44,443 nucleotides of DNA from positions 1 to 44,443 of the IMG/VR virus record IMGVR_UViG_3300050821_002947. One strand, 5' to 3'. Source of the DNA: a virus. Positions 13,204-21,383 of the stretch are shown here, one piece after another (within the stretch, counting starts at the first letter, position 1; every line of letters begins with the position of its first letter). Both the position numbers and the translations under genes were made by a program. Below the pieces are notes generated by a model. That model made no database searches. It was not told where the DNA came from and saw only the letters and a program-made list of their open reading frames with translations.

Positions 13204-13413
13204 ATGGCGAACGAAGTTAAGAACTGTGTAGTCTGCGGAGCGGGCTCCCACCGAGAGGACTGGCAACGAAACCCGAACCCGGCCTGCGATACTCACAAGC
13301 CTCAGGAAGTTCAAGCGGCTATCGCTTCGAAGAAGCAGAACGGCCCGCAGTTGGTTCCTGCGACACCTTCAGCCCAACCGCCCGCCGCGCCGCCTGCGGC
13401 TATGACTAAGTAA
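13204..13413 (+). CDS. Small zinc-finger-like protein (69 aa)
   Basis: First rightward gene. N-terminal CVVCGAG and ACDTHK provide two Cys-Cys/Cys-His groups (residues 8-31), probably binding one zinc ion; the rest is a Pro/Ala-rich tail (PSAQPPAAPPAAMTK). GGAGG lies 6 bases before the ATG. Function unknown. It starts the transcript that continues into the terminase genes. Confidence 0.7.
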   Translation: MANEVKNCVVCGAGSHREDWQRNPNPACDTHKPQEVQAAIASKKQNGPQLVPATPSAQPPAAPPAAMTK

Positions 13414-13425
13414 CAGGCTCAGTTG

Positions 13426-13668
13426 ATGGCAGAGTTGAAGCAAGAGCGTATCAATGCGGGGCAGTCGGCTACCGATACGTTGATGAAGGCGATGGAGAAG
13501 GCCGATAGGATGCGTACTGTCGTGGTTGTGTACGATACTACAGACGAGTTTGAAAAAGCCGAAGGCATTACGGGAGGGGTTATCGTTCAAGACGATACAA
13601 AGGTCTCTTCGATCAACTGGATGATCGACCAAGCAAAGCGTTGGCTCTTGGGAGATTGCGACGACTAA
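13426..13668 (+). CDS. Hypothetical protein (80 aa)
   Basis: Begins MAELKQERINAGQSATDTLM. It has an N-terminal helix, a beta/alpha segment (TVVVVYDTTDEFEKAEGI) and a C-terminal helix ending WLLGDCDD. No strong ribosome site; translation may be coupled to the gene 12 bases upstream. A TTG at 13423 is an alternative start. Its stop shares a base with the start of the terminase small subunit (TAATG). No family recognised. Confidence 0.65.
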   Translation: MAELKQERINAGQSATDTLMKAMEKADRMRTVVVVYDTTDEFEKAEGITGGVIVQDDTKVSSINWMIDQAKRWLLGDCDD

Positions 13669-14141
13669 TGCCTTTCACCCTCAAAATTCGAAACATCAAA
13701 ATCCCGCAAATCGCTCGCTGGCGCATCGCCGGCGTCTCTGACAAGATGATTGCCCAAGAGATGCATATGACGGTGAGCGGGCTTGCTCAGCTCCTTGCAA
13801 CTCAGGAGTATCAAGACTACGAAGCAGCTTTGATGAACGGCCATCTAACGGCGATGGATGCGGCTTTGAAGGGAAAGGTAAACCTCATTCATGAAGAGCT
13901 TCGTCAAGCCGTACCTGCGGCTGTGAGGTTTCTGGTGGACGCTGTGACTCAAAGACGAGATATGCGAACGGCTTTCGCGGCTGCGAAGGAAATACTAGAC
14001 CGCGACCCCGACAGGACATTGCCCGCCACTGACAGCGAAGCTGCCGTAGCTCCGGGCGTGCCGGCGGCGGTTCTGGATGCGGCGGCTTCAGAGGGTAACA
14101 AAATCGCCTCTACTTACGTAGACAAGGCTAAGGTGAATTGA
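13668..14141 (+). CDS. Terminase small subunit-like HTH protein
   Basis: A 157-residue protein with an N-terminal helix-turn-helix: IARWRIAGVSDKMIAQEMHM (about residues 13-32), followed by VSGLAQLLATQEYQDYE. This is typical of phage terminase small subunits, which recognise the packaging site and regulate the large subunit. A helical oligomerisation region follows, then an Ala/Val-rich tail. The position one small gene and a short structured segment before the large subunit agrees. The ATG shares a base with the upstream stop. Good context support; the family is divergent. Confidence 0.75.
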   Translation: MPFTLKIRNIKIPQIARWRIAGVSDKMIAQEMHMTVSGLAQLLATQEYQDYEAALMNGHLTAMDAALKGKVNLIHEELRQAVPAAVRFLVDAVTQRRDMRTAFAAAKEILDRDPDRTLPATDSEAAVAPGVPAAVLDAAASEGNKIASTYVDKAKVN

Positions 14142-14142
14142 A

Positions 14143-14253
14143 ATGGAGCCACACTCGGTGGTGAATCTAGGCAACGTCGCTTTCCTAGCGGGGCTTGCTG
14201 ACGACCTAGTACTGCACGATCCGTTCGTGTGGCTCCTGAGCTTAACCCATTGA
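14143..14253 (+). CDS. Possible 36-aa leader peptide
   Basis: A short reading frame starting one base after the terminase small subunit stop, with AAGG about 10 bases upstream, encodes MEPHSVVNLGNVAFLAGLAD and a hydrophobic C-terminus. It coincides with the inverted repeat at 14145-14236, so either the peptide, the RNA fold, or both may be real. Could be coincidental. Confidence 0.3.
   Translation: MEPHSVVNLGNVAFLAGLADDLVLHDPFVWLLSLTH
14145..14236 (+). ncRNA. Structured segment upstream of terminase
   Basis: A perfect 10-bp inverted repeat GGAGCCACAC/GTGTGGCTCC closes a 92-base segment, with an inner CTAGG/CCTAG stem. The following bases to 14348 hold no other gene but are G/T-rich and contain GAAAGCCCC and GGGGTTTC, also complementary. 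The place between the terminase small and large subunit genes is also where packaging (pac/cos) sites are often found. Confidence 0.45.
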
Positions 14254-14348
14254 GGGGTTTTGTGGCGTGCAGGCTAGAGTGAAAGCCCCGCTGGTTTTGG
14301 GGTTGGTTTTGAAGTTGGGGTTTCAGTTTCTTTTGAAGGAGCTCTAAC

Positions 14349-14549
14349 ATGGCCGGCTTCGCATCACCGAGCGCACAACCAAAGACTCGTACTGGCAAAC
14401 CCAACCGTCCGAAGCGTTCCGGCGAAGGAGCGAACGGTTTGTCAGCCCAACCACGAGATTACCCTATAACCGACAGCTTTGCATCGAAAGAGATACCCGC
14501 AAAGCGTAGGGATGCGATGTGTCGGAGGAAGAGCTTCGCCCAACGATAA
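14349..14549 (+). CDS. Hypothetical basic protein (66 aa)
   Basis: Begins MAGFASPSAQPKTRTGKPNR. It is rich in Pro, Lys and Arg (RPKRSGEGANG, IPAKRRDAMCRRK) and lacks clear secondary structure. GAAGGAGCTC lies 5 bases upstream of the ATG. It overlaps the annotated start of the terminase large subunit by 31 bases, or by one base (TAATG) if that gene begins at 14549. A small DNA-binding packaging accessory is possible but unproven. Confidence 0.6.
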   Translation: MAGFASPSAQPKTRTGKPNRPKRSGEGANGLSAQPRDYPITDSFASKEIPAKRRDAMCRRKSFAQR

Positions 14550-16234
14550 TGCAAAGCTTCGCTCCAGTTCAGATTCTTTCGACCGACGCTAACGACGTCA
14601 AGCTGTCGAAGATGCGCATGAACGCTCTGGGTTCGCTCTTTTACTTCGTTAAGAACACGTTAGGACGTAAGCGTCTTACTGAGGGCCTTCACAAGAATTG
14701 GTGTAAATCTCTTGAGCGTGACCATCTCAAAGACGTCTACGAGCTACCACGCGACCACTTCAAATCCACGATTTGTAGTGAGGGGTTTCCCATGTGGCGC
14801 TCGTTACCCTTCGACAGTCGTGACGAAGATGTCTTTCGACAGAACGGGTACGGTGACGATTTCATCGCCTTCATGCATCGTATGCATCGACGCGATAGTC
14901 GCAACTTACTCGTAGCGGAGAATATAACGAACGCTTCGAAGCTAGGCTCAAGGATAAGTGGTCACTACGGCTCAAACGCGATTTTCCGAGTGCTCTTCCC
15001 AGAGATACTCCCTGATTCCTCTTGTACTTGGTCCAACTACTCGTTGCATCATAAACGGACGCCCGGCGCTTCTTCGCATGGCGAAGGAACCTTCGATTTC
15101 TTGGGGGTGGGTGGTGCGCTTCAGTCAAGGCACTACGACGGACTCCTTGTTCAAGACGACCTCGTTGGTCGTAAAGCCATTGAGTCAGTCAGCATCATGG
15201 AGAAAACGATAGAGTATCATCAACTCCTTGTCGGTGCGTTTGAGAATCCTTCCTCAGCGACGCACGAAAACGACGAGTTCGTTGTGGGGAATCGGTGGTC
15301 TTACACCGACCTTAACTCGCATATCCGAGAGCATGAGCCTTGGTTCAACATCGTAACCCACTCCGCGCTCGGTGGATGCTGCGAGTCCCATCCATCTGAC
15401 CAACCTATCTTTCCTGAGGAGTTCAGCTTCGAGAAGCTGATGCGTTGGAAGGCTCGCCTTCGTAATTACAATTTCTCCTGTCAGTTCCTCAATAACCCTG
15501 CCGCTCCCGAGAATGCCGACTTCAAAGAGCCTTGGCTTAATTGGTTCTATATCGAGGAGCCAAACGAGAAGAATGGCTTTAAGAAGATGATTCGGCATCA
15601 CGCAAAGGACGGAAGGGTCTTCAAAGACTTTCCTGTATCCCACCTTCGCCTCGGTATGACCGCAGATCCGAACCACTCCGGGAATCAGGGAATGGGCCGT
15701 TGCCGTCATGCAGTTCCTATCGTTGGGCTTTCAGCCGACAATAACTACTACCTCCTCGACTACTTCCTCAAAGCAAGCGGCTACGACGAGTTCTACAATG
15801 AGCTCTTTCGCCTTGCTGGAGTGTGGGGACTTCGGAAGCTCGGCTTAGAGACTATCGCCGCACAGAAGTACATCGGACACCATATCCAGACGATGGCGAA
15901 GATGAAGGGACAGTCTCTTTCTATCATCGAGCTTCGTGGTGAGGTTGAGGGGCAGGACGGAGAGCTTACTCGAAAGAAGGAGTTTCGTATTCGCAACGTC
16001 TTGGCTCCTATCTTTGAGGACGAGCGTTTCTTTGCTCAGAAGAAGCATCAAGAGTTTCTTGGAGAGTATACGACGTTTCCGAAGGGACGGTTCGTCGACT
16101 TGCTGGATGCTCTTGCTTATATGCCTCAGCTTATCAAGGCACCTCAGCGTTATGAGCAATACGCCGCGATGCTTGGTGCAAACCAGCGAGCTGCAATGCG
16201 TGTTAACTCTCCTTACTCAGTGAGGGTACATTGA
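14519..16234 (+). CDS. terL: Terminase large subunit
   Basis: A 571-residue packaging motor and nuclease. The ATPase P-loop is deviant: ELPRDHFKST at residues 75-84, as in Terminase_6/T4-like large subunits. Walker B is YDGLLVQDDLV with D213-D214. The C-terminal RNase H-like nuclease begins with LRLGMTADPNHSG (D383) and continues to NNYYLLDYFLKASGYDEF (D414). Length is usual for the family. The GTG at 14519 gives the longest form; an ATG at 14549, sharing a base with the upstream stop, would remove ten residues. It works with TerS (13668) and the portal (17275). Confidence 0.92.
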   Translation: MSEEELRPTIMQSFAPVQILSTDANDVKLSKMRMNALGSLFYFVKNTLGRKRLTEGLHKNWCKSLERDHLKDVYELPRDHFKSTICSEGFPMWRSLPFDSRDEDVFRQNGYGDDFIAFMHRMHRRDSRNLLVAENITNASKLGSRISGHYGSNAIFRVLFPEILPDSSCTWSNYSLHHKRTPGASSHGEGTFDFLGVGGALQSRHYDGLLVQDDLVGRKAIESVSIMEKTIEYHQLLVGAFENPSSATHENDEFVVGNRWSYTDLNSHIREHEPWFNIVTHSALGGCCESHPSDQPIFPEEFSFEKLMRWKARLRNYNFSCQFLNNPAAPENADFKEPWLNWFYIEEPNEKNGFKKMIRHHAKDGRVFKDFPVSHLRLGMTADPNHSGNQGMGRCRHAVPIVGLSADNNYYLLDYFLKASGYDEFYNELFRLAGVWGLRKLGLETIAAQKYIGHHIQTMAKMKGQSLSIIELRGEVEGQDGELTRKKEFRIRNVLAPIFEDERFFAQKKHQEFLGEYTTFPKGRFVDLLDALAYMPQLIKAPQRYEQYAAMLGANQRAAMRVNSPYSVRVH

Positions 16235-16296
16235 ATGTCGTTTATACACTTTTCGGACTATTCTTTCTAGTCCAATTTTTGCTTTGGAGGAAACAG

Positions 16297-16536
16297 ATGT
16301 CTACACAAGCAGAGTTGGTGGTGGTTGCAACTTCGTTGGCTTCGGCGGCGAACTCCTTAGCCGCAACCGCGACGGCAATCGAGACGTTGGTAGCTTCGCT
16401 CAAGGGTGGGGTGACGCAGATTGTGGACCAAGCGACACTTGACTCTGTAAATACCTCGCTTGCGTCTAGCCAGACGAGTATCGATGCGTCGCAAAAGGCG
16501 TTGCAAGCTCTGGTCCCTACTACACCCGGCGCCTAA
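16297..16536 (+). CDS. Small coiled-coil protein (79 aa)
   Basis: Begins MSTQAELVVVATSLASAANS and is an Ala/Ser/Thr-rich helix throughout with heptad-like spacing. The ATG at 16297 has GGAGG 6 bases upstream. A TTG at 16231, in TTGA overlap with the terminase stop and preceded by GAGGG, would add a hydrophobic segment (VVYTLFGLFFLVQFLLW) that looks like a membrane helix, so a longer, membrane-anchored form may be made. Such a protein next to a holin-like gene could be part of the lysis set, but no clear family is recognised. Confidence 0.6.
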   Translation: MSTQAELVVVATSLASAANSLAATATAIETLVASLKGGVTQIVDQATLDSVNTSLASSQTSIDASQKALQALVPTTPGA

Positions 16537-16550
16537 GGAGGCGTCAGGAA

Positions 16551-16811
16551 ATGGTTGATTTCGTTAAGGCGAAGTTCGACAACATCAGCCTCGTTATAAT
16601 CTTTTTCGTTCTAGTCGGGGTAATGATGTGGTTCCAGGAGAAACTCGACGATAAGGTCGTGGCTTGGCTTGAACAAACAATCACGACTGTTCTTGGAACT
16701 TATCTCGGTCTTACTCAGGCTCATCGTCTACTCAGTAAAAACGGAAATGGAGGAACAAATGGTTCGACGTCTAGCAGTTCTGCTTCTGCTCCCGCTACTC
16801 CTACTGCCTAG
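16551..16811 (+). CDS. Holin-like single-span membrane protein
   Basis: An 86-residue protein with one membrane helix (VIIFFVLVGVMMWFQ, about residues 15-29), a helical segment after it (VVAWLEQTITTVLGTYLGL) and a Ser/Ala/Pro-rich tail. Size and topology fit a small class III or accessory holin, which would make membrane lesions at lysis. AAGGAGG lies about 10 bases upstream. It overlaps the lipoprotein gene by 53 bases, as in phage holin/spanin clusters. The holin role is inferred from topology and context. Confidence 0.6.
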   Translation: MVDFVKAKFDNISLVIIFFVLVGVMMWFQEKLDDKVVAWLEQTITTVLGTYLGLTQAHRLLSKNGNGGTNGSTSSSSASAPATPTA

Positions 16812-17274
16812 TGGCTGTACTCTCAAGGCGTATCAACGAGCGGAACTTGTCAACAAAGTTGTTGCGAGTGTTCTTGCGATTGCCGGAGCGGAAGTCCCTC
16901 AGTTCCCTGCAAACGAACAACCAATCGTAACAGGATTCATTACAGCTGGGACGTCTATCAATAACGCTTATGGAACTTGTATCGACAACGCGAACAACGC
17001 TTTGCTAAACAAGAGTAGCAAGTTTCTTGACTGTCTTGGCGTCTTTACCAAAGCCTTGAACGACCCTCAGCTTCTTGCTCAGCTTCGTGTTCTCAATCCG
17101 TCCTCAGCGAAGAAGATTCAGCTTTGGCTTACAGGAGTGACGGTTGCGGTAAACGAAGCGATTATATGGTTTGGTGGTCAGGCTCCTTCTCCATCGACTG
17201 TTGGTCCTACAGCAACCTCGGCGGAGCTTCATCAGTTCGAGATTCAAGTACGAAGGGAACTGAACGGAAAGTAA
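16759..17274 (+). CDS. Lipoprotein, possible lysis component
   Basis: A 171-residue protein with a Sec/SPII signal: MVRRLAVLLLLPLLLLPSGC, with a lipobox L-P-S-G-C20. The mature part is helical and Asn-rich and ends in a charged helix. The start at 16759 is fixed by GGAGGAACAA just upstream; a longer reading to 16669 lacks support. It lies inside the end of the holin-like gene in another frame, an arrangement seen for outer-membrane spanins. At about 150 mature residues it is rather long for a spanin, so it may be a different envelope lipoprotein. Confidence 0.65.
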   Translation: MVRRLAVLLLLPLLLLPSGCTLKAYQRAELVNKVVASVLAIAGAEVPQFPANEQPIVTGFITAGTSINNAYGTCIDNANNALLNKSSKFLDCLGVFTKALNDPQLLAQLRVLNPSSAKKIQLWLTGVTVAVNEAIIWFGGQAPSPSTVGPTATSAELHQFEIQVRRELNGK

Positions 17275-19179
17275 GTGCCCGAAGAACTCATCGTCGCGAA
17301 GCTCTCTGAGGAGAAGAAAACGGCTTTGGCCGTCTACCTCAAACGACGGGTCTTGGAGCTTAAAGACTCGATGAGGGAGCTCTATGAGGAAAAGATAACA
17401 AAGTGGAGGATGGCCTACGAAGCGCGTCCTGCGGAGGAGCAAAGACAGTTCCCTTTCCAGAACGCTTCGAACCTTATCATCCCTCTTATCGCCATACACA
17501 CCGACACCCTCCACGCTCAGTTAATGGCTGCTATCTTCAAGACACAGCCTATCATCGTAGCCAAGATTCTTGGCGACTTTGGTACCGAGTCCGACGAGCT
17601 TAAAGAAGCCTACGAAGAATTCATGCAGTATGTCGCTATTGAGCCATCGGAGCTTGACCTCTATCGTATCTACAACGAAGGCTTTCGCGAGTGTATCAAG
17701 TACGGAACGATAACCTTTAAGTCTCCTTGGGAGCATAAGACCCGGTCCTTCCTTATTCCTGGCGGTGATGGCTCTGGCAAGCCGAAGGACTTCCTTACAA
17801 AGACCCTCTACGAAGGCCCTCGCCCTGAGAAGCTTCCGTTCGACGCTTTTTACTACCCGGTCATGGCTAAGACGCTTGAGGATATGGACATCAAGTGTCA
17901 CAAGCGTATTATGCTCCAGCATGAACTCGAAGAGCGAAAGTTCACCGACATCTACGACCGTGCAGCCGTGGACAAGGTTCTTGGCCTTCCTGACCGTACC
18001 AACCCAACGACCGTGCAGGTTGAGAAGGAAGAGACTCTAGGCGCGAAGACGACTGCGTCTTACGGTCACAAAGAGTGGGATGTTTGGGAGTGCTACGTCA
18101 CTTGGCGCTATAACGACGAGTCGTTCGCTCCTCGAATGATAGCGACCTACCACGAAAAGTCGGACACGATACTTCGCGTCGTTTACGACAACTTCGAAAG
18201 CGAATGGTTCGTCGGTGCGCGCATGGCTCACCGTGATGATATGTATCCTGGCTACGGCTTTGCCGAGGTATTGTGGATGTTCCAGGAGGGGGCGTCGGAG
18301 ACATACAACGGTTATCGTGACAACCAGACTGTCTCCAATACGAAGGTCTGGAGAATACATCCAGACTCGAAGCTACATCAAGGATATCGGATTTATCCAT
18401 CTGCAATGATCCCCGCTGATAAGGACGAGATTGAGCCGATGGCTCATGGAGACGTCAGTACCAATAACCTCGACGAACTTCGGCTCCTACTTGAGCTTGC
18501 TGAACGACGGTCTGGTGTATCTCCGCCACAACAGGGGATGGGTGCTGGTGGGCAGACGAAGCGTGGTATCTACTCAGCCATGGGAACGCTCTCGCTTTTG
18601 CAGGAAGGCAACTCGCGTAAGGATTTGAACGTCTCGGACATGCGTGATTCCCATGTTCGGTTGATGCGTTTGATTTCTCTTCAGTACGGTAAGTTCGGGA
18701 CTGACAGCAAACATCACGAAGGTCGTTTGGCTCTCTTTGGCAAGAAAGCCGAGAAGATTAAAGAAGCATTGAACCTCATCGCGACTCGTCGAATGGGATT
18801 GCCTTGTTACTCCTCGTCAGCAAGCATCAACAAAGAAGTCGAAAAGCAGAACGACATGATGCTCGTGCAGGTGATGATGCGTCATTACCAAACCGTTGCT
18901 CAGCTTCTTGGTTCGATGCAGTCGGTGATGACCCCGCCAGCGGTCAAGCAGTACTTCATCGAGGTGATGATAGCCTCAAACCTTTTGATGAAGAAGATGC
19001 TCAGGAACTTTGGTCATGACGAAGTCGATCGTCTCGTACCTGACCCTCTAAAGAACGGAGTCCCAAATGCCTCAGCCCAAGCAAGTCCGAATGGAGCTCA
19101 GCCCCAGGGAACGCCTCCTGGCGCACTCGGCGCAGGTCCTGAACTGGCTGGACGACCCGGCGGCACGCCTGTTCAATGA
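17275..19179 (+). CDS. Portal protein
   Basis: A 634-residue protein of the podovirus portal type, forming the dodecameric ring through which DNA enters and leaves the head. The N-terminus is helical (KKTALAVYLKRRVLELKDSM), followed by RQFPFQNASNLIIPLIAIHT, a common portal motif, a central alpha/beta core and a C-terminal helical barrel region (LLGSMQSVMTPPAVKQYFIE), ending in a Pro/Gly/Ala-rich tail. It starts at GTG, two bases after the lipoprotein stop. Its position after terminase and before scaffold is normal. High confidence from length, order and motifs. Confidence 0.88.
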   Translation: MPEELIVAKLSEEKKTALAVYLKRRVLELKDSMRELYEEKITKWRMAYEARPAEEQRQFPFQNASNLIIPLIAIHTDTLHAQLMAAIFKTQPIIVAKILGDFGTESDELKEAYEEFMQYVAIEPSELDLYRIYNEGFRECIKYGTITFKSPWEHKTRSFLIPGGDGSGKPKDFLTKTLYEGPRPEKLPFDAFYYPVMAKTLEDMDIKCHKRIMLQHELEERKFTDIYDRAAVDKVLGLPDRTNPTTVQVEKEETLGAKTTASYGHKEWDVWECYVTWRYNDESFAPRMIATYHEKSDTILRVVYDNFESEWFVGARMAHRDDMYPGYGFAEVLWMFQEGASETYNGYRDNQTVSNTKVWRIHPDSKLHQGYRIYPSAMIPADKDEIEPMAHGDVSTNNLDELRLLLELAERRSGVSPPQQGMGAGGQTKRGIYSAMGTLSLLQEGNSRKDLNVSDMRDSHVRLMRLISLQYGKFGTDSKHHEGRLALFGKKAEKIKEALNLIATRRMGLPCYSSSASINKEVEKQNDMMLVQVMMRHYQTVAQLLGSMQSVMTPPAVKQYFIEVMIASNLLMKKMLRNFGHDEVDRLVPDPLKNGVPNASAQASPNGAQPQGTPPGALGAGPELAGRPGGTPVQ

Positions 19180-19363
19180 GTGGATGAAGGATGTTAGGCT
19201 GAGGGAAAACAAGGCTTTGATGGAGGCTGATAGTATTGTGAAGGTGCATCGTGCTCAGGGAAGTATTGGCGTTATCGACCTTATCAACAGCCTTCGAGAC
19301 GACCTACGGCAATACGAACGTGACGTGCTCGAAGGCAAATGCGGTCCCTTAAAGGAGGAATAG
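19067..19363 (+). CDS. Hypothetical protein (98 aa) overlapping portal
   Basis: Begins MPQPKQVRMELSPRERLLAH. It is a fully helical, charged protein (VLNWLDDPAARLFNEWMKDV, SLRDDLRQYERDVLEG). It overlaps the 3' end of the portal gene by 113 bases in another frame, with CGGAG upstream of the ATG, and ends just before the scaffold gene. The non-repetitive helical composition and the fit to the next start suggest it is real. The role is unknown; small helical proteins here may be head assembly factors. Confidence 0.6.
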   Translation: MPQPKQVRMELSPRERLLAHSAQVLNWLDDPAARLFNEWMKDVRLRENKALMEADSIVKVHRAQGSIGVIDLINSLRDDLRQYERDVLEGKCGPLKEE

Positions 19364-19364
19364 A

Positions 19365-20132
19365 ATGGGTTGGCTCGATAGGATTAAAGACAAGAAGGAA
19401 CTGGAGAAGATTCCTCCCGAACTACGGGATGCTTCGCCGGAAGACATCGTCAAGAAACTTGCTGACGCTGAGAAGCTCAAGGCCGACCTTGCTGAGGCTC
19501 AAAGGAAAGCGGCTGAGCAGGACTCAAAGGTCACGGAGATTCAGAACGAGTTCGAGCAGGTTAAGACTCGACTTGCGGCTGCTGAGGCAAAGCCGAAGGG
19601 AGATAACAAACCTCCCGACCGTGTCGAAGCCACTCCAGAGAACATGCTGGAGAATCCGAAGGGTGTCCTTGACACACGCCTCGGCCCACTCGAAGCCGCA
19701 ACGATTCGCAACGGCGTGACGACCTCACGGATGCTCGCTCAGCAACAGCTCGCTAACGCTGACATGGCGTCGGGCGGTAAGACGATGGACGGTCGTTTGT
19801 TTCAGGCTTGGGGTGCTGAGGTTGATGCTGAGTCTCGTAAGTATCAGCCTACAACCCTCATGACCCCCGAAGCCTGGATCGGTATCTACTGGTACCTGAA
19901 AGGGATTCACGGTGACGAGTTGAGAGACCCTGAGGTTCGAAAGAAGAAGTATTCTTTCCTCGAACCCGCCACCTCAGGAGCGCCTGGGCCAAACGGTCCT
20001 GGAAGCGACAGTAGGCCGAAGGACGGTCCCGAATCGCTCACCGACCAAGAAAAACACGTCGCGGATAAGATGGGCGTGTCGTATGAGAATTACGCTAAGA
20101 GAAAGAAAGCGATGGTGATGGTCAATGCCTGA
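19365..20132 (+). CDS. Capsid scaffold-like protein
   Basis: A 255-residue protein with a long N-terminal coiled coil (about residues 25-80, KKLADAEKLKADLAEAQRKA), a central region and a C-terminal segment SLTDQEKHVADKMGVSYENY. The motif T-x-x-E-x-x-V-A-x-K-M-G-x-S-x-x-x-Y is seen near the end of many phage scaffold or head maturation proteins. Such proteins shape the procapsid and are removed before packaging is complete. Located between portal and capsid, as expected. GGAGG lies 7 bases upstream. Confidence 0.75.
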   Translation: MGWLDRIKDKKELEKIPPELRDASPEDIVKKLADAEKLKADLAEAQRKAAEQDSKVTEIQNEFEQVKTRLAAAEAKPKGDNKPPDRVEATPENMLENPKGVLDTRLGPLEAATIRNGVTTSRMLAQQQLANADMASGGKTMDGRLFQAWGAEVDAESRKYQPTTLMTPEAWIGIYWYLKGIHGDELRDPEVRKKKYSFLEPATSGAPGPNGPGSDSRPKDGPESLTDQEKHVADKMGVSYENYAKRKKAMVMVNA

Positions 20133-20727
20133 GCCTACGATTACCTCAAAAAGCCTTCCTCCGGCGATGCAGCCTGGAGCGGTTAAGACCTCACCGGCTG
20201 GAGCTTCAGACGCCAAGCCCGCCGTCGAGCAGCAGATTCCTTGGGAGCAGATTGAGGCGAAGCCGCTTCGCTCCCCGAACTTTCTTAACCTCAAGCCGAA
20301 GAACCCGAACCTGTCTCTATTCTTTGGCAATCGAGCGGTAGGCGAGAAGGAATCTGGGCTTCGCTACGATCAGCTCATTGCGATGGGCTTCGTGCCAGCA
20401 AAGCCTGAGGATGTTATCACTAACCTCGGACATCCTTGCCCACCGTCGCTCTGTCGCGACGGTCGCATTATGTACGGTGATTTGATCCTTCTCAAGATAG
20501 CTCGTGTCGATTACATAGGTAATCAGAAGTGGAACGAGCAAAACGCTCGTCTTCGAATGAAGAAGCCCGGTGTTACCATCGAGGGCGGAGGGAAGGAACA
20601 TCAAAACGCCGACGGACGTTTGCAACCTACTCAGGCTTTGAACGTTCCCGATGCAATCAGGAACAAAGTATCAATGTACGTACCTCCGCTCGCTGAGGTC
20701 GACGCCGCGACGAAGGACAATACTTAA
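20125..20727 (+). CDS. Hypothetical virion-block protein (200 aa)
   Basis: Begins MPEPTITSKSLPPAMQPGAV. A Pro/Ala-rich N-terminal part is followed by a folded region (PNLSLFFGNRAVGEKESGLR, IMYGDLILLKIARVDYIGNQ) and a charged C-terminus. It overlaps the scaffold gene by 8 bases. Probably a head morphogenesis or minor virion protein by position; no family recognised. Confidence 0.6.
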   Translation: MPEPTITSKSLPPAMQPGAVKTSPAGASDAKPAVEQQIPWEQIEAKPLRSPNFLNLKPKNPNLSLFFGNRAVGEKESGLRYDQLIAMGFVPAKPEDVITNLGHPCPPSLCRDGRIMYGDLILLKIARVDYIGNQKWNEQNARLRMKKPGVTIEGGGKEHQNADGRLQPTQALNVPDAIRNKVSMYVPPLAEVDAATKDNT

Positions 20728-20734
20728 ACGAGTT

Positions 20735-20756
20735 TAGTGGAGTGCCCCCTTCACTA
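20735..20756 (+). other. Short hairpin before the decoration gene
   Basis: TAGTGGAG and CTTCACTA (one G-T pair) form an 8-bp stem around TGCCCC. It is followed by ATTGTTAC, not a run of T, so it is more likely an RNA processing or stability element than a strong terminator. It lies in the 63-base gap before the 20791 gene. Confidence 0.45.
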
Positions 20757-20757
20757 T

Positions 20758-20774
20758 TGTTACAAAAGTTAACA
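20758..20774. repeat. TGTTAC-N4-GTTAACA operator-like motif
   Basis: TGTTACAAAAGTTAACA lies 16 bases before the start of the decoration-like gene, just ahead of its ribosome site. Because CTATTGTTAC precedes the centre, the copy reads well on both strands. Confidence 0.5.
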
Positions 20775-20790
20775 AAAGAAAGGAGTACGA

Positions 20791-21381
20791 ATGGCTTCAG
20801 CAGAAATCCACAGCATTCAAACTGTTTCAGGTCAACAGCCTCGAATGCGCAGACTTCCTGAAGAAGCCGGCCAGACGTTCTTGCCAGGAACTCCTGTGCA
20901 GTTGGCCGCCGGTGACGGGGGCGTTAAGGCATGGGATGGTGCTACAGTAGCGTTCGGCATTGCAGGCTTCTCAAAGGAGTTTGGTAATAACCTAGCTGCG
21001 CTCGGTGTTACGCCGACCGCTGCGGTGAACCCAACTCCTCAGCCGTCGACTGGTCAGGGTATTCCCTTCCAGCCGTTGGCAGTCTCGATATCACGACCGT
21101 TGTTCCGTGACGGTAGACAGGGCTTCGAGGTAGCGGTGGCTGACACCGTTTTCCTCGGTCAGGTCGGACCGGCTCAAGCGACGGTTGCAACCGATGTTGG
21201 TAAACAGTACGGAATGACCCTCGATGCAGACGGTCATTGGTACGTTGACCGAACAAAAATAGGGGCAAACGCTGTTGTCGAAGTTGTTCGACTTGACCCT
21301 AATGATCAGGGTGTTATTGGCGTTTCAACTCGCGGAGTGTACTTCATCGTACTTCCAGCGGCAGCTCAACTGGTGGCCTAA
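20791..21381 (+). CDS. Capsid decoration/stabilisation-like protein
   Basis: A 196-residue beta-rich protein immediately before the major capsid gene. The features EEAGQTFLPGTPVQLAAGDG and FLGQVGPAQATVATDVGKQY resemble head decoration or fibre-like proteins of the DUF2190/gpD sort, which sit on capsid hexamers and stabilise the expanded head. Its own hairpin and motif upstream suggest separate expression. AAGGAG lies 6 bases before the ATG. The role is supported by position and fold impression only. Confidence 0.6.
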   Translation: MASAEIHSIQTVSGQQPRMRRLPEEAGQTFLPGTPVQLAAGDGGVKAWDGATVAFGIAGFSKEFGNNLAALGVTPTAAVNPTPQPSTGQGIPFQPLAVSISRPLFRDGRQGFEVAVADTVFLGQVGPAQATVATDVGKQYGMTLDADGHWYVDRTKIGANAVVEVVRLDPNDQGVIGVSTRGVYFIVLPAAAQLVA

Positions 21382-21383
21382 CG

